Assembly (NCBI RefSeq): GCF_030062585.1
Contig: NZ_CP071935.1
Coordinates: 124,001-188,000 of the forward strand
Source: Helicobacter pylori
Lineage (GTDB): Bacteria; Campylobacterota; Campylobacteria; Campylobacterales; Helicobacteraceae
DNA length: 64,000 bases
Direction: 5' to 3'
The first letter of the stretch is position 1. Each line of letters opens with the position of its first letter. The position numbers and the translations under genes are program-made. Below, piece after piece: positions 42,023 through 53,589 of the stretch. Below the pieces are notes generated by a model. It was given only the letters and a program-made list of their open reading frames with translations. It did no database searches and was not told where the DNA came from.

Positions 42023-42940
42023 TTATTGCACGCTATCTTGCGTGTCGTTTTGCACGTCATCTTGCAAATTATCAGACTCCTTGCCAATCACTTCTAACAC
42101 CTTACAACTACCACTAAAGCCTAAAGTGCAACCTTTCTTATAATACGAAATGGCTTTATCTAAATCCTTTGGAGCTCCCTTACCCGTGTAATACATCACC
42201 GCCACATTATGACAACCGCTCCCCTCTTTTAAAAAACAACCCTTTTTATAAAGATTCAAGGCTTGCTCTCCATTTTGTTTGACATTCATACCGACTTCAT
42301 ACATGTATCCCAAACTCACACAGCTCGCTCCGTCTTTTAAATGGCACCCTCTTTTAAAATTCGTAAGGGCTTTTTTCAAATCCTTCTCCGCGCCTTTGGC
42401 GTTCCTATACATATACCCTACAAAGTTACAACTAATGCCGTAATTCAAACTGCAAGCGTATTTAGAAAGAGAAAGGGCTTTGGCATAATTTTGCTTAACG
42501 CCCGTGCCATTAAAATACATAAAACCTAAACTCCCGCAACTCACCCCACCCTTTAAGTGGCACCCTCTCCTGTAATAATAGATAGCCTTTGGAAGGTTTT
42601 TTTGCACGCCATCGCCATCTTCATACATAGATCCTAAACTCGCACAAGCGAGATAATTCCTTAAATTGCACCCTCTTTTATAATAAAAAACGGCTTTTGG
42701 AATACTCTGATCCACGCCATCGCCATATTCATACATAGAGCCTAAACTCGTGCAACCAACCCCCACCCTCAAATTACAGCTCCTCTTATAAAAAGCCACC
42801 GCTTTATGGTAATCCCCTCTCTTAAAGGCTTGATTGGCCATCTTAAAATATTTCTCACCGGTTGTAGCCACCAAATAACTGAAACAACTTGCCATTAAAA
42901 ATAAAATCAAAAACCACTTTTTAGTCCAACTCTTTATCAT
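42023..42940 (-). CDS. hcpD: Helicobacter cysteine-rich protein HcpD (Sel1-like repeats)
   Basis: 305 residues from the ATG at 42940, which has AAGGAAT upstream and gives a proper signal peptide (TKKWFLILFLMASCFSYLVA); the longer frame to 43030 would bury it. Seven or so 36-residue Sel1-like repeats follow, each with a Cys pair and cores such as GCTSLGSMYEYGDGV. Hcp proteins are secreted, disulfide-rich and immunogenic, and some bind beta-lactams. Confidence 0.93.
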   Translation of the reverse strand: MIKSWTKKWFLILFLMASCFSYLVATTGEKYFKMANQAFKRGDYHKAVAFYKRSCNLRVGVGCTSLGSMYEYGDGVDQSIPKAVFYYKRGCNLRNYLACASLGSMYEDGDGVQKNLPKAIYYYRRGCHLKGGVSCGSLGFMYFNGTGVKQNYAKALSLSKYACSLNYGISCNFVGYMYRNAKGAEKDLKKALTNFKRGCHLKDGASCVSLGYMYEVGMNVKQNGEQALNLYKKGCFLKEGSGCHNVAVMYYTGKGAPKDLDKAISYYKKGCTLGFSGSCKVLEVIGKESDNLQDDVQNDTQDSVQ

Positions 42941-43009
42941 CTCATTCCTTACAAAACTAAGCCAAAGCTCACACAAAGACAAATCAGTAAAACCCCAATC
43001 TAATTGGTT

Positions 43010-43015
43010 ATTATA
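43010..43015 (-). promoter_or_regulatory. -10 box for hcpD, abutting the divergent one
   Basis: TATAAT on the minus strand; predicted 5' UTR about 63 bases to the hcpD ATG. One base separates it from the plus-strand TATAAT. Confidence 0.5.
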
Positions 43016-43016
43016 G

Positions 43017-43022
43017 TATAAT
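43017..43022 (+). promoter_or_regulatory. -10 box for the LPS glucosyltransferase gene
   Basis: TATAAT on the plus strand, 70 bases before the ATG at 43093. With the minus-strand box it forms ATTATAGTATAAT, an inverted repeat. Confidence 0.5.
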
Positions 43023-43092
43023 ATTGTCAAAAAATAAATTCAACTTTTGGATTGAATTTAATTAAAAACCTATTTTAGGGAAACAACTTAAA

Positions 43093-44187
43093 ATGAGCAT
43101 TACTATTCCTATTGCCATCGCTTTTGACAATCATTATGCCATCCCGGCTGGCGTGAGCTTGTATTCCATGCTGGCTTGCGCTAAAACAGAACACCATGAT
43201 AAAAAACTTTTTTATAAAATCCACTGCTTGGTGGATAACTTAAGCCTTGAAAACCAGCGCAAATTAAAAGAAACTCTAGCCCCCTTTAGCGCTTTTATGA
43301 GCGTGGATTTTTTAGACATTTCAGAGCCCGATCATTCCACAATTAAAATAGAGCCTTTTGTCATTGATAAAATCCATGAAGCTTTTTTGCAACTCAATAT
43401 TTATGCTAAGACTCGCTTTTCTAAAATGGTCATGTGCCGCTTGTTTTTGGCTTCTTTATTCCCGCAATACGACAAAATCATCATGTTTGATGCAGACACT
43501 TTGTTTTTAAACGATGTGAGCGAGAGTTTTTTTATCCCGCTGGATTCTTATTATTTTGGAGCGGCTAAAGATTTTGCTTCCAATAAAAGCCCTAAACATT
43601 TTCAAATAGCGCGAGAAAAAGACCCTCGTCAAGCCTTTTCCCTTTATGAGCATTACCTTAATGAAAGCGATATGCAAATCATCTATGAAAGCAATCATAA
43701 CGCCGGGTTTTTAGTCGTGAATTTAAAGCTGTGGCGTGCTGATCATTTAGAAGAACGCTTACTCAATTTAACCCATCAAAAAGGCCAATGCGTGTTTTAC
43801 CCTGAACAGGATCTTTTAACGCTCGCATGCTATCAAAAAGTTTTAATCTTACCTTATATTTATAACACCCACCCTTTCATGGCCAATCAAAAACGCTTCA
43901 TCCCTAACAAAAAAGAAATCGTCATGCTGCATTTTTATTTTATAGGGAAACCTTGGGTTTTACCTACTTTTTCATATTCTAAAGAATGGCATGAGACTCT
44001 TTTAAAAACCCCTTTTTATGCTGAGTATTCCGTGAAATTCCTTAAGCAAATGACGGAATTTTTAAGCCTTAAAGACAAACAAAAAACCTTTGAATTTCTT
44101 GCCCCCCTACTCAATAAAAAAACCCTTTTAGAATATGTTTTTTTTAGATTGAAGAGGATTTTCAAACGCTTAAAAGAAAATTTTTAA
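43093..44187 (+). CDS. Glycosyltransferase family 8, LPS glucosyltransferase (RfaJ type)
   Basis: 364 residues. GT-A fold typical of family 8: N-terminal PIAIAFDNHYAIPAGVSLYS, metal-binding DXD in MFDADTLFL, then NAGFLVVNL and the C-terminal HFYFIGKPW. In 26695 the corresponding HP0159 protein adds alpha-1,6-linked glucose in the glucan part of LPS. Cytosolic face of the inner membrane. The C-terminus is basic (FRLKRIFKRLKENF), suited to membrane contact. Confidence 0.9.
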   Translation: MSITIPIAIAFDNHYAIPAGVSLYSMLACAKTEHHDKKLFYKIHCLVDNLSLENQRKLKETLAPFSAFMSVDFLDISEPDHSTIKIEPFVIDKIHEAFLQLNIYAKTRFSKMVMCRLFLASLFPQYDKIIMFDADTLFLNDVSESFFIPLDSYYFGAAKDFASNKSPKHFQIAREKDPRQAFSLYEHYLNESDMQIIYESNHNAGFLVVNLKLWRADHLEERLLNLTHQKGQCVFYPEQDLLTLACYQKVLILPYIYNTHPFMANQKRFIPNKKEIVMLHFYFIGKPWVLPTFSYSKEWHETLLKTPFYAEYSVKFLKQMTEFLSLKDKQKTFEFLAPLLNKKTLLEYVFFRLKRIFKRLKENF

Positions 44188-44191
44188 ACTC

Positions 44192-45148
44192 TTAGCGTTC
44201 TCGTTTGGGCAACACGCTATAAGCGAATTTAACATAAATCGCCAAACTGATCAAAAGCACCGCCACGCCAATAGCCAAATACACCGCATAAGTGATTTTA
44301 TCCGGTTCGCTCACGCTGAATTTAAACACTAGCATTAACGCTTCAATGGCTAATGCGATAATGATAGAGCCTAAAAACCTGATCATCGTGCGGTGGATCG
44401 CATGGTGGTTGTCCCCGCTATTTTTACCCAAAACTTCCTCTTCAAAAATCGCCTTGACCAGATCAAAGGTGGCTAAGGCTAGGGTTAAAAGCACAATGGG
44501 GTGGAACACTTCTTTAATGTCAAAACTGCTAAAATTGACAATCGCTGTCCAAAAGCTAGAAATGCATTTCACAAATAAAAGCAACGACACTAAAGTGAGC
44601 ATGATAGAAATCATAAAATACATGACCATGCTCCCTTCGCTAAAGGTCCTGAAATACTTTGAAGGCGAGCTGATTTCAATCGCCACCCTCAAAGGGATTT
44701 GCAAGCACACCACAAACGCTAGATCGTTATTTTGATCATACACCGGGTAAGATGCGCTCACTACTAAATGGTTTCCTTTTTTAGAAGGATAGGGGTCCGT
44801 TAAAATGCAACGCTTTTCACTCACGGCTTGATAAAAATAATATTTATCGCTAAAACTGGCATGCGATTCTAGTTCAATCCCTTCTGTTAAATCATGCTCT
44901 AATATCCCTTCCTTATGCCCCTGCTCTTTAAGTTGGCTTGGCTTAAGAATTAGCATGCCTTTAGCGTCTAACACAAAAAAACTTTTTGCCATTTTGATTT
45001 CAGCGTGCATTTTTCTGATCTGTTTGTTCAAATAATCCAAAGTGATTTCAGGGAGGTGGTTGCGGATATTGTGCGAAAACAAATAGGTAAGATAAGCGTA
45101 TAACTCGGTGCGGATCTTGGAATATTGGACAATGTCTCTACTTAACAT
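44192..45148 (-). CDS. Membrane protein with extracytoplasmic PDC/Cache-like domain
   Basis: 318 residues from the ATG at 45148. The first 170 residues resemble a PDC/Cache sensor fold (SFFVLDAKGMLILKPSQ, ILTDPYPSKKGNHLVVSASYPVYDQ), followed by four membrane helices (about 175-197, 213-232, 254-275, 285-308). No kinase, methyl-accepting or cyclase domain is attached, so it is an unusual sensor-only protein. Function unknown. Confidence 0.72.
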   Translation of the reverse strand: MLSRDIVQYSKIRTELYAYLTYLFSHNIRNHLPEITLDYLNKQIRKMHAEIKMAKSFFVLDAKGMLILKPSQLKEQGHKEGILEHDLTEGIELESHASFSDKYYFYQAVSEKRCILTDPYPSKKGNHLVVSASYPVYDQNNDLAFVVCLQIPLRVAIEISSPSKYFRTFSEGSMVMYFMISIMLTLVSLLLFVKCISSFWTAIVNFSSFDIKEVFHPIVLLTLALATFDLVKAIFEEEVLGKNSGDNHHAIHRTMIRFLGSIIIALAIEALMLVFKFSVSEPDKITYAVYLAIGVAVLLISLAIYVKFAYSVLPKRER

Positions 45149-45169
45149 CAAAAGGCCTTTAAAAAAAAT

Positions 45170-46265
<1,096 letters not shown>

Positions 46266-46274
46266 TCCTTAAAT

Positions 46275-48877
<2,603 letters not shown>

Positions 48878-48933
48878 TAAATTACCTTATTGAATTTGAT
48901 TTGTTTATTCTATCAAATCCTAGCCTAAAATCT

Positions 48934-48939
48934 ATTATA
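48934..48939 (-). promoter_or_regulatory. -10 box for recA
   Basis: TATAAT on the minus strand, predicted leader about 50 bases. It overlaps the plus-strand -10 of mqnD in ATTATAAT. Confidence 0.45.
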
Positions 48940-48941
48940 AT
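48936..48941 (+). promoter_or_regulatory. -10 box for mqnD
   Basis: TATAAT on the plus strand, about 35 bases before the TTG start. It shares four bases with the divergent recA -10. Confidence 0.5.
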
Positions 48942-48975
48942 AAAAGGACTTACCCTATCACAAAAGGATTTTACT

Positions 48976-49839
48976 TTGATTAGTGTCGCTCATAGCCCTG
49001 ATGCTGATGATATTTTCATGTATTATGCGATTAAGTTTGGCTGGATAGATTGCCCCATTAAAAATAAAACATTCCATAACATTGCCCTTGATATTGAAAC
49101 CCTAAACCAAGAAGCCCTAAAAAACACTTATGATGTGAGCGCGATAAGCTTTGGGCTATACCCTAAAATTGCGAACGATTATGCTTTGCTCCCCACAGCG
49201 ACAAGCTTTGGGAATGGCTATGGGCCTAAATTAGTGAAAAAAAAGGGCGTGAAATTGAAAAAAGATTTTAGAGTCGCATTAAGTGGGGAGCACACCACTA
49301 ACGCCCTCTTGTTTAAGATCTATTACAAACATGCACGCATCGCTTACATGAATTTTTTAGACATTGAAAAAGCGGTTTTGGAAGAAAAAGTGCATGCGGG
49401 TGTGCTAATCCATGAAAATATCTTGGATTTTCATAACGAATTAGAAGTGGAAAAAGAATTGTGGGATGTTTGGAAAGAACTCATTGAAATGGATTTGCCC
49501 CTGCCTTTAGGGGGCATGGCGATTAGGCGCTCTATCCCCTTGTATCGCGCGATTTTGATTAAAAAGGCTTTGATTAAAGCGGTTGAAGCCGCGCTAAAAC
49601 ACCAAAATTTGCTCTCTAGCATGCTGTTAGAGCGCTCGCTCATTCGTGTCAATAAAGAGCGCTTACGAACTTATTTAAGCTTGTACGCGAATGAAACTTC
49701 AACGCGCTTAAGCGAGGTTCAAATTCTCGCCATAGACAAGCTTTTTGAATTGGGCTATCAGCACGGATTTTATGCTAACTTGTTAAAGACTAAAGATTGC
49801 TTGCTCACTGATGAATATTTAAAATACCGCTTTTCTTAA
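48976..49839 (+). CDS. mqnD: 1,4-dihydroxy-6-naphthoate synthase MqnD (futalosine pathway)
   Basis: 287 residues from the TTG at 48976, chosen because AAAAGGA lies seven bases upstream, the family N-terminus starts there (LISVAHSPDADDIFM) and the frame further upstream overlaps recA and precedes the promoter. It is a periplasmic-binding-protein-like fold enzyme that cleaves cyclic de-hypoxanthine futalosine for menaquinone synthesis. H. pylori makes menaquinone by this route, feeding frdCAB and the cbb3 chain. Confidence 0.85.
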   Translation: MISVAHSPDADDIFMYYAIKFGWIDCPIKNKTFHNIALDIETLNQEALKNTYDVSAISFGLYPKIANDYALLPTATSFGNGYGPKLVKKKGVKLKKDFRVALSGEHTTNALLFKIYYKHARIAYMNFLDIEKAVLEEKVHAGVLIHENILDFHNELEVEKELWDVWKELIEMDLPLPLGGMAIRRSIPLYRAILIKKALIKAVEAALKHQNLLSSMLLERSLIRVNKERLRTYLSLYANETSTRLSEVQILAIDKLFELGYQHGFYANLLKTKDCLLTDEYLKYRFS

Positions 49840-50603
49840 TCCAATTCTAGTTTATGCATAAGCAAGTAACGGATCACCCCATATAATAAAAGGATTTTTA
49901 AAAAATCCACCCCCCATAAAAGGTAGTATTTGTTTTCTTGTAATTCTTGTTGTTGCAAGAAATAATAAAATCCCTCATTGATGCTTAAACTAGAGCTCAT
50001 TAAGGGTAGTAGCGAATTAAACGCTAATTCCAAAACAACCCCCACCAAAATGAATAACAGCCCCCCTAGTAAAAAACGCGCTTTTTTGATCCTAGCAGCG
50101 TTTAAAACGCTCAAAACAAATAAAAATTTCATTAAAACAAGCCCTAAAAACAGCGCAACGCCTATAGTTTTAGTGGGTTTTAACACAAAGGTTTTTAAAG
50201 CGGTGTGCAAGATAAACAACGCGCTGGATTGCGCGTTAAAAAGGTAATAGCCCAAACGCACGCTCGCCACAAACCAAAACAAACTGAAGATAAAAAACAC
50301 CATGGGGAGCAAGATTTTAGGGAGCAATAAAGACTCTAAACTAATGGGTAAAGAAAAGCTTAAAACCCCCCTTTTAGAAAAAAGCGCGTTGAGATTTTTG
50401 ATCGATCCCACACTGATTGCGACCAGTAAAAACGCCCCCAAGACAAAAAAGAGCGTGTAGCTTAGGGTGAGCATGGTCGTTTCTTCAACGCTTTGAGAGG
50501 AAAAACAAACCGCTAAAACAGTGAGCGTGATTAAGAAATTCCCTATAACAATATTCCCTACTTGCCCTAAAGCGTCATGTTTCAAAACTTTTAAAAAACC
50601 CAT
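49836..50603 (-). CDS. Multi-span membrane protein, hypothetical
   Basis: 255 residues with about six hydrophobic helices and few charged residues. No family recognised with confidence; the pattern resembles ABC-2-type permease or similar integral proteins but no motif decides. No ribosome binding site precedes the ATG at 50603, and a TATAAT lies only seven bases upstream, suggesting a leaderless mRNA. It overlaps the mqnD stop by four bases in convergent orientation. Confidence 0.75.
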   Translation of the reverse strand: MGFLKVLKHDALGQVGNIVIGNFLITLTVLAVCFSSQSVEETTMLTLSYTLFFVLGAFLLVAISVGSIKNLNALFSKRGVLSFSLPISLESLLLPKILLPMVFFIFSLFWFVASVRLGYYLFNAQSSALFILHTALKTFVLKPTKTIGVALFLGLVLMKFLFVLSVLNAARIKKARFLLGGLLFILVGVVLELAFNSLLPLMSSSLSINEGFYYFLQQQELQENKYYLLWGVDFLKILLLYGVIRYLLMHKLELD

Positions 50604-50609
50604 GCGATT

Positions 50610-50615
50610 ATTATA
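50610..50615 (-). promoter_or_regulatory. -10 box placed for leaderless transcription
   Basis: TATAAT (TGGGTATAATAATCGCATG on the minus strand). The expected start point six to seven bases downstream coincides with the A of the ATG at 50603. Confidence 0.5.
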
Positions 50616-50987
50616 CCCATTTGGATAGAAAATTCAGGCTTTTTATCATCAAATACTGATAACTAAAAGTCTTACTTTAATCGCTCTTTATCTCACAAAA
50701 TAAAAAACTTAATTAGCCAAAAAATCCACTCAAGGCAACAATAAAAACCGATTTCTAAACGACCGCGCAAAGCGAGTTAATTTGAAAAATCCGAGCGTTT
50801 TCAAGGTTTCAAATCCCCAAAACCCATGCTCTCTTAATTGTCTCACAATTTAACAAACTTTTTTAAAAGCTAGCGCCATTTTAATTTTTGTAACCTCCTT
50901 AAAAAGAGCGTTACAACAAGAAAGGTTTTTTAAATTTTTAGAATAAATTGATGCGAGTTTATGGGGGTTTTTTGTTTGTTTTGGATC
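50616..50987. other. Gene-free stretch, nothing recognised
   Basis: A/T-rich non-coding DNA between the membrane protein promoter and repeat copy 4. No sustained frame, no clear RNA hairpin set and no repeat was seen. Together with copy 4 and the hairpin at 51129-51148 it fills the 611-base gap. Confidence 0.5.
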
Positions 50988-51133
50988 ACTCTTTAATTTT
51001 TAAAAATGGGATTTTGATCCCTTTATCATAAGCTCATTTTTTAAGGAAATAGGGGGTATTTTGAAATCCCCCCCTACAACCCCCTTATAATCCCCCTAAC
51101 CCGCAAAGACCGCTTTTTAAAAATTATCGCTTG
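50988..51133 (-). repeat. Intergenic repeat family, copy 4 (with G-quadruplex pattern)
   Basis: On the minus strand: CAAGCGATAATTTTTAAAAAGC, four G runs, GATTTCAAAATACCCCCTATTTCCTTAA, GGGATCAAAATCCC and a T/A-rich end. The best-preserved copy. It lies downstream of the FixH-like gene in its orientation. The G runs fall at 51068-51074, 51080-51084, 51092-51096 and 51100-51102 with loops of 5, 7 and 3 bases. Confidence 0.65.
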
Positions 51134-51148
51134 TTTTTTCGCAAGCTC
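51129..51148 (-). terminator. Weak hairpin at the end of the cco operon
   Basis: On the minus strand GCTTG-cgaaaaaa-CAAGC followed by GATAATTTTT, about 70 bases beyond the last cco-linked gene. The stem is only five pairs and overlaps the start of repeat copy 4. Confidence 0.35.
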
Positions 51149-51214
51149 TTTTATTTTTTGTATTTAAAAAATGCTTTAGCGTTTTTTAAAATTGATATAC
51201 CCATACAAGCCATG

Positions 51215-51796
51215 CTACTTAAAAAAAGCCAGTTGCTCTAAAATCAATTCTTCTTTATTTTTAAAAACAAATTTAAAAAGGATCTTATAACGCCCCCTTT
51301 TATCGCTCTCTAACAAATCAAATTTTAAAGGCTCGCATGCGCTTCTACAATCAAGCGTCCCTAATAATCTGGGCTGTGATGGGCTGGGGTAAAACGCTAA
51401 ATACACTTGAATATTTGGCGGATCTAAAGCGGGTTTGAGCGGTTGCAATTGCGCATAAAGCGTGTTGGATTTTTCCAAAATCAAAGCGTTGTTTAAAAGG
51501 GTTTCTTGGAGTTTTTTATCCCCATGCGTGCCTTTAGAAAAATAGGGCAAAATGGGGGTTTTAGGGCTTTTAGTAAGGGGTTTTAAACCCACTAAAAAAC
51601 GATAATTAGACTTAAAATTTTCATAAATTTTAAGCATGTCATTAAAGTTTAAATCCACTTCGTTATGACCCTTAAAATACACTAAATCGTTTTTAGGCGA
51701 ATTTTTTAGGGCAAACACCACCAAAAACACCACAATCCCAAGCCCAAAAATAAGCACGCCCATGATCCCTAAAGGCCAAAAGTTTTTTTCTTTCAT
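51215..51796 (-). CDS. FixH/CcoH-like membrane-anchored protein
   Basis: 193 residues. One N-terminal membrane helix (about 8-29, PLGIMGVLIFGLGIVVFLV) then an extracytoplasmic beta-rich part that fits FixH-type proteins associated with cbb3 oxidase maturation. It contains one Cys pair (LDCRSACEP). Last gene of the cco run, 11 bases after its neighbour. Family call rests on context and architecture. Confidence 0.6.
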   Translation of the reverse strand: MKEKNFWPLGIMGVLIFGLGIVVFLVVFALKNSPKNDLVYFKGHNEVDLNFNDMLKIYENFKSNYRFLVGLKPLTKSPKTPILPYFSKGTHGDKKLQETLLNNALILEKSNTLYAQLQPLKPALDPPNIQVYLAFYPSPSQPRLLGTLDCRSACEPLKFDLLESDKRGRYKILFKFVFKNKEELILEQLAFFK

Positions 51797-51807
51797 TAGT
51801 TTCTCTC

Positions 51808-52392
51808 TTAAGATTTTTTAAAAAAATAAAGCCCCAAAAACGCGCCTAAAAGCGTCAATAATAAAATATAAATAACCACCTTTACAAAAGTTACTCCCTT
51901 AGGAGCGTTAAAATTCTGCACGATATTCACATGATATTTTTCCGCTAAAGCATCTACTGCGACCGAATAGCCGTTAATGAGCATGGCTGAAATCCTTTGG
52001 GGCGTGTATTCTTTAGCGTTTGTGGGGAGTAAGGGAGCGATTTTTTCAAAAAAGATTTTATCAGTATCTAACAAATCTTTAGGGTTAGCCACTAATTCTA
52101 TTTTTTGAGCGTCATGGTAGAAAAAGAATACCACAAAAGGGGGTTTGAGCTGTTTTAAAAAGCCCTCTTGATACTTTTGGCGTTCCTTTTTATCCGCCAA
52201 AGCGATAGGATTTTTTTCAAAATCCGTCATATCAATCGCAAAACGCACGCCTGTTTTAAGATAAAGCTCTTTAGAAACGCCCTCCACAAATACAACGCTT
52301 TTTTCTACCAAACGCCCCTTAGAATTATTCAAAACATAATCATTAGCCCCCAAACAACAAACAAAGGCTATTACAAGCCATAAGATCCTCAT
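51808..52392 (-). CDS. Exported protein with C-terminal membrane anchor (TPM-like)
   Basis: 194 residues: signal peptide (RILWLVIAFVCCLGA), a periplasmic alpha/beta part (about 20-160) that resembles TPM-domain proteins (FVEGVSKELYLKTGVRFAID), and a C-terminal membrane helix (about 168-190). TPM proteins act in assembly or repair of redox membrane complexes in some organisms, which would suit the oxidase context. Overlaps the preceding 35-codon gene by four bases (ATGA). Confidence 0.6.
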   Translation of the reverse strand: MRILWLVIAFVCCLGANDYVLNNSKGRLVEKSVVFVEGVSKELYLKTGVRFAIDMTDFEKNPIALADKKERQKYQEGFLKQLKPPFVVFFFYHDAQKIELVANPKDLLDTDKIFFEKIAPLLPTNAKEYTPQRISAMLINGYSVAVDALAEKYHVNIVQNFNAPKGVTFVKVVIYILLLTLLGAFLGLYFFKKS

Positions 52393-52496
52393 GTGCTAAA
52401 CAAAAACAAGTTAGGCACAAAAGAAATAACAATTGTCATTAAAATGGTCGCTACTACCATTAAGGCTAAGATTTTTTCTAAAGTCGTGAATTTCAT
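52389..52496 (-). CDS. 35-residue membrane peptide in the cco operon
   Basis: MKFTTLEKILALMVVATILM… ending NLFLFST. One membrane helix with a positively charged N-terminus. Its ATG overlaps the stop of the 67-residue upstream gene (ATGA) and its TGA overlaps the ATG of the next one (ATGA), so it is tightly coupled on both sides, which is strong evidence for a real gene. Possibly an accessory peptide of the oxidase. Confidence 0.8.
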   Translation of the reverse strand: MKFTTLEKILALMVVATILMTIVISFVPNLFLFST

Positions 52497-52699
52497 TTTT
52501 TACTCCCTTGATTGACTAATTCATAATTGGCCCGGTTTTGGGTGTTTTTTGTCTCTAAAGCGTTAATATCCTTATAGCGGTAATAATTGGTGGCTTGCTC
52601 TTTTTGGATATGGATCGCTTTGAGCGTAAAAAAAACGACCACACACAATAAAATAACCACAATCAGTAAATTCCCTGCTAATCCGTTTAAAAATTTCAT
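52493..52699 (-). CDS. DUF4006-type small membrane protein
   Basis: 68 residues: an N-terminal membrane helix (LAGNLLIVVILLCVVVFFTL) and a polar tail with YYRYKDINALE. It matches the DUF4006 proteins found behind ccoP in Campylobacterota, as I recall. Ten bases after ccoP. Confidence 0.75.
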   Translation of the reverse strand: MKFLNGLAGNLLIVVILLCVVVFFTLKAIHIQKEQATNYYRYKDINALETKNTQNRANYELVNQGSKK

Positions 52700-52709
52700 C
52701 TCTTTTCCT

Positions 52710-53588
52710 TTAATCTTCTAAGGGTTTTAGCGATTGGATAAATTCGGCTAACGCTTTAACTTGCAAATCGCTAAAGTTTTTATACTTGAACGATGGCATA
52801 TGCCCTATATTGCCCTTTTTGCCATGCGTTAAGATATTTCTCAAAAAATTCTCTGTGCCGTAAGCGGTCAAATCGGCCGCAAACACTTGATTTTCTTGCA
52901 AGCCCTTACCATCATTGCCATGACAACCTGTGCAGCCCATGCTTTCAAACAGCTCCTTGCCCTTATCAATGAGTTGAGGGTTTTTGGTTTTTTTAACGCT
53001 AGAAAGTTCTGCCATCACATAGCTCGCGATCGCTTTAGCGTCTTTTTCTTCCAATTCCATAGCGGGCATTTCCCCAGCGAGATAATCCATGCCCTTAGAG
53101 CCATGCTTAATGGTGTCCATAATGCCCTCTTCTTTACCCCAACGCACCAGATTTTGAGCGCTCCCATGCAAGCCCTCAGCGGTGATGCCATGGCATTGCG
53201 AACAATGGACTAAAAAGATGCCTTGACCCATATCCACCAATTCCTTTTGACCCAAATGCTTCCATTTGGCCTCAAATTTTTGGTTGTGCGCTTTAACTTC
53301 TTCATTGTATTGCCCGATTTGAGAAAAGCTATTCAGCGGATACCCAAAGAAAAAATACCAAAAAGCCCACACAATCGTGCACATAAAGCTTGCGATCCAG
53401 CCTACTGGCACATTATTGGCAAACTCCCCTATCCCATCAATCAAATGCCCATTTTCTACAAGCTCACCTTGGGATTTGCTGTCGCGCATTTCTTTAATGA
53501 GCGAACTGGATTCATAGATGGTTAAAACTAAAATCACAAGCGCTGCAATCAAGCCAAAAACATTTATATGGTCGTTTAAAAAATCCAT
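52710..53588 (-). CDS. ccoP: cbb3 cytochrome c oxidase subunit CcoP (dihaem)
   Basis: 292 residues. Two N-terminal membrane segments (about 10-27 and 62-82), then two cytochrome c domains with CSQCH and CTGCH haem sites and distal Met in GEMPAME and GHMPSFK. It passes electrons from soluble cytochrome c to CcoO/CcoN. One base separates its ATG from the ccoQ stop. Confidence 0.96.
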   Translation of the reverse strand: MDFLNDHINVFGLIAALVILVLTIYESSSLIKEMRDSKSQGELVENGHLIDGIGEFANNVPVGWIASFMCTIVWAFWYFFFGYPLNSFSQIGQYNEEVKAHNQKFEAKWKHLGQKELVDMGQGIFLVHCSQCHGITAEGLHGSAQNLVRWGKEEGIMDTIKHGSKGMDYLAGEMPAMELEEKDAKAIASYVMAELSSVKKTKNPQLIDKGKELFESMGCTGCHGNDGKGLQENQVFAADLTAYGTENFLRNILTHGKKGNIGHMPSFKYKNFSDLQVKALAEFIQSLKPLED

Positions 53589-53589
53589 T

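Noticed and set aside
42941..43030. N-terminal extension of HcpD
   Set aside because: It would place 30 residues before a clear signal peptide and start inside the divergent promoter; the ATG at 42940 has a good ribosome site.
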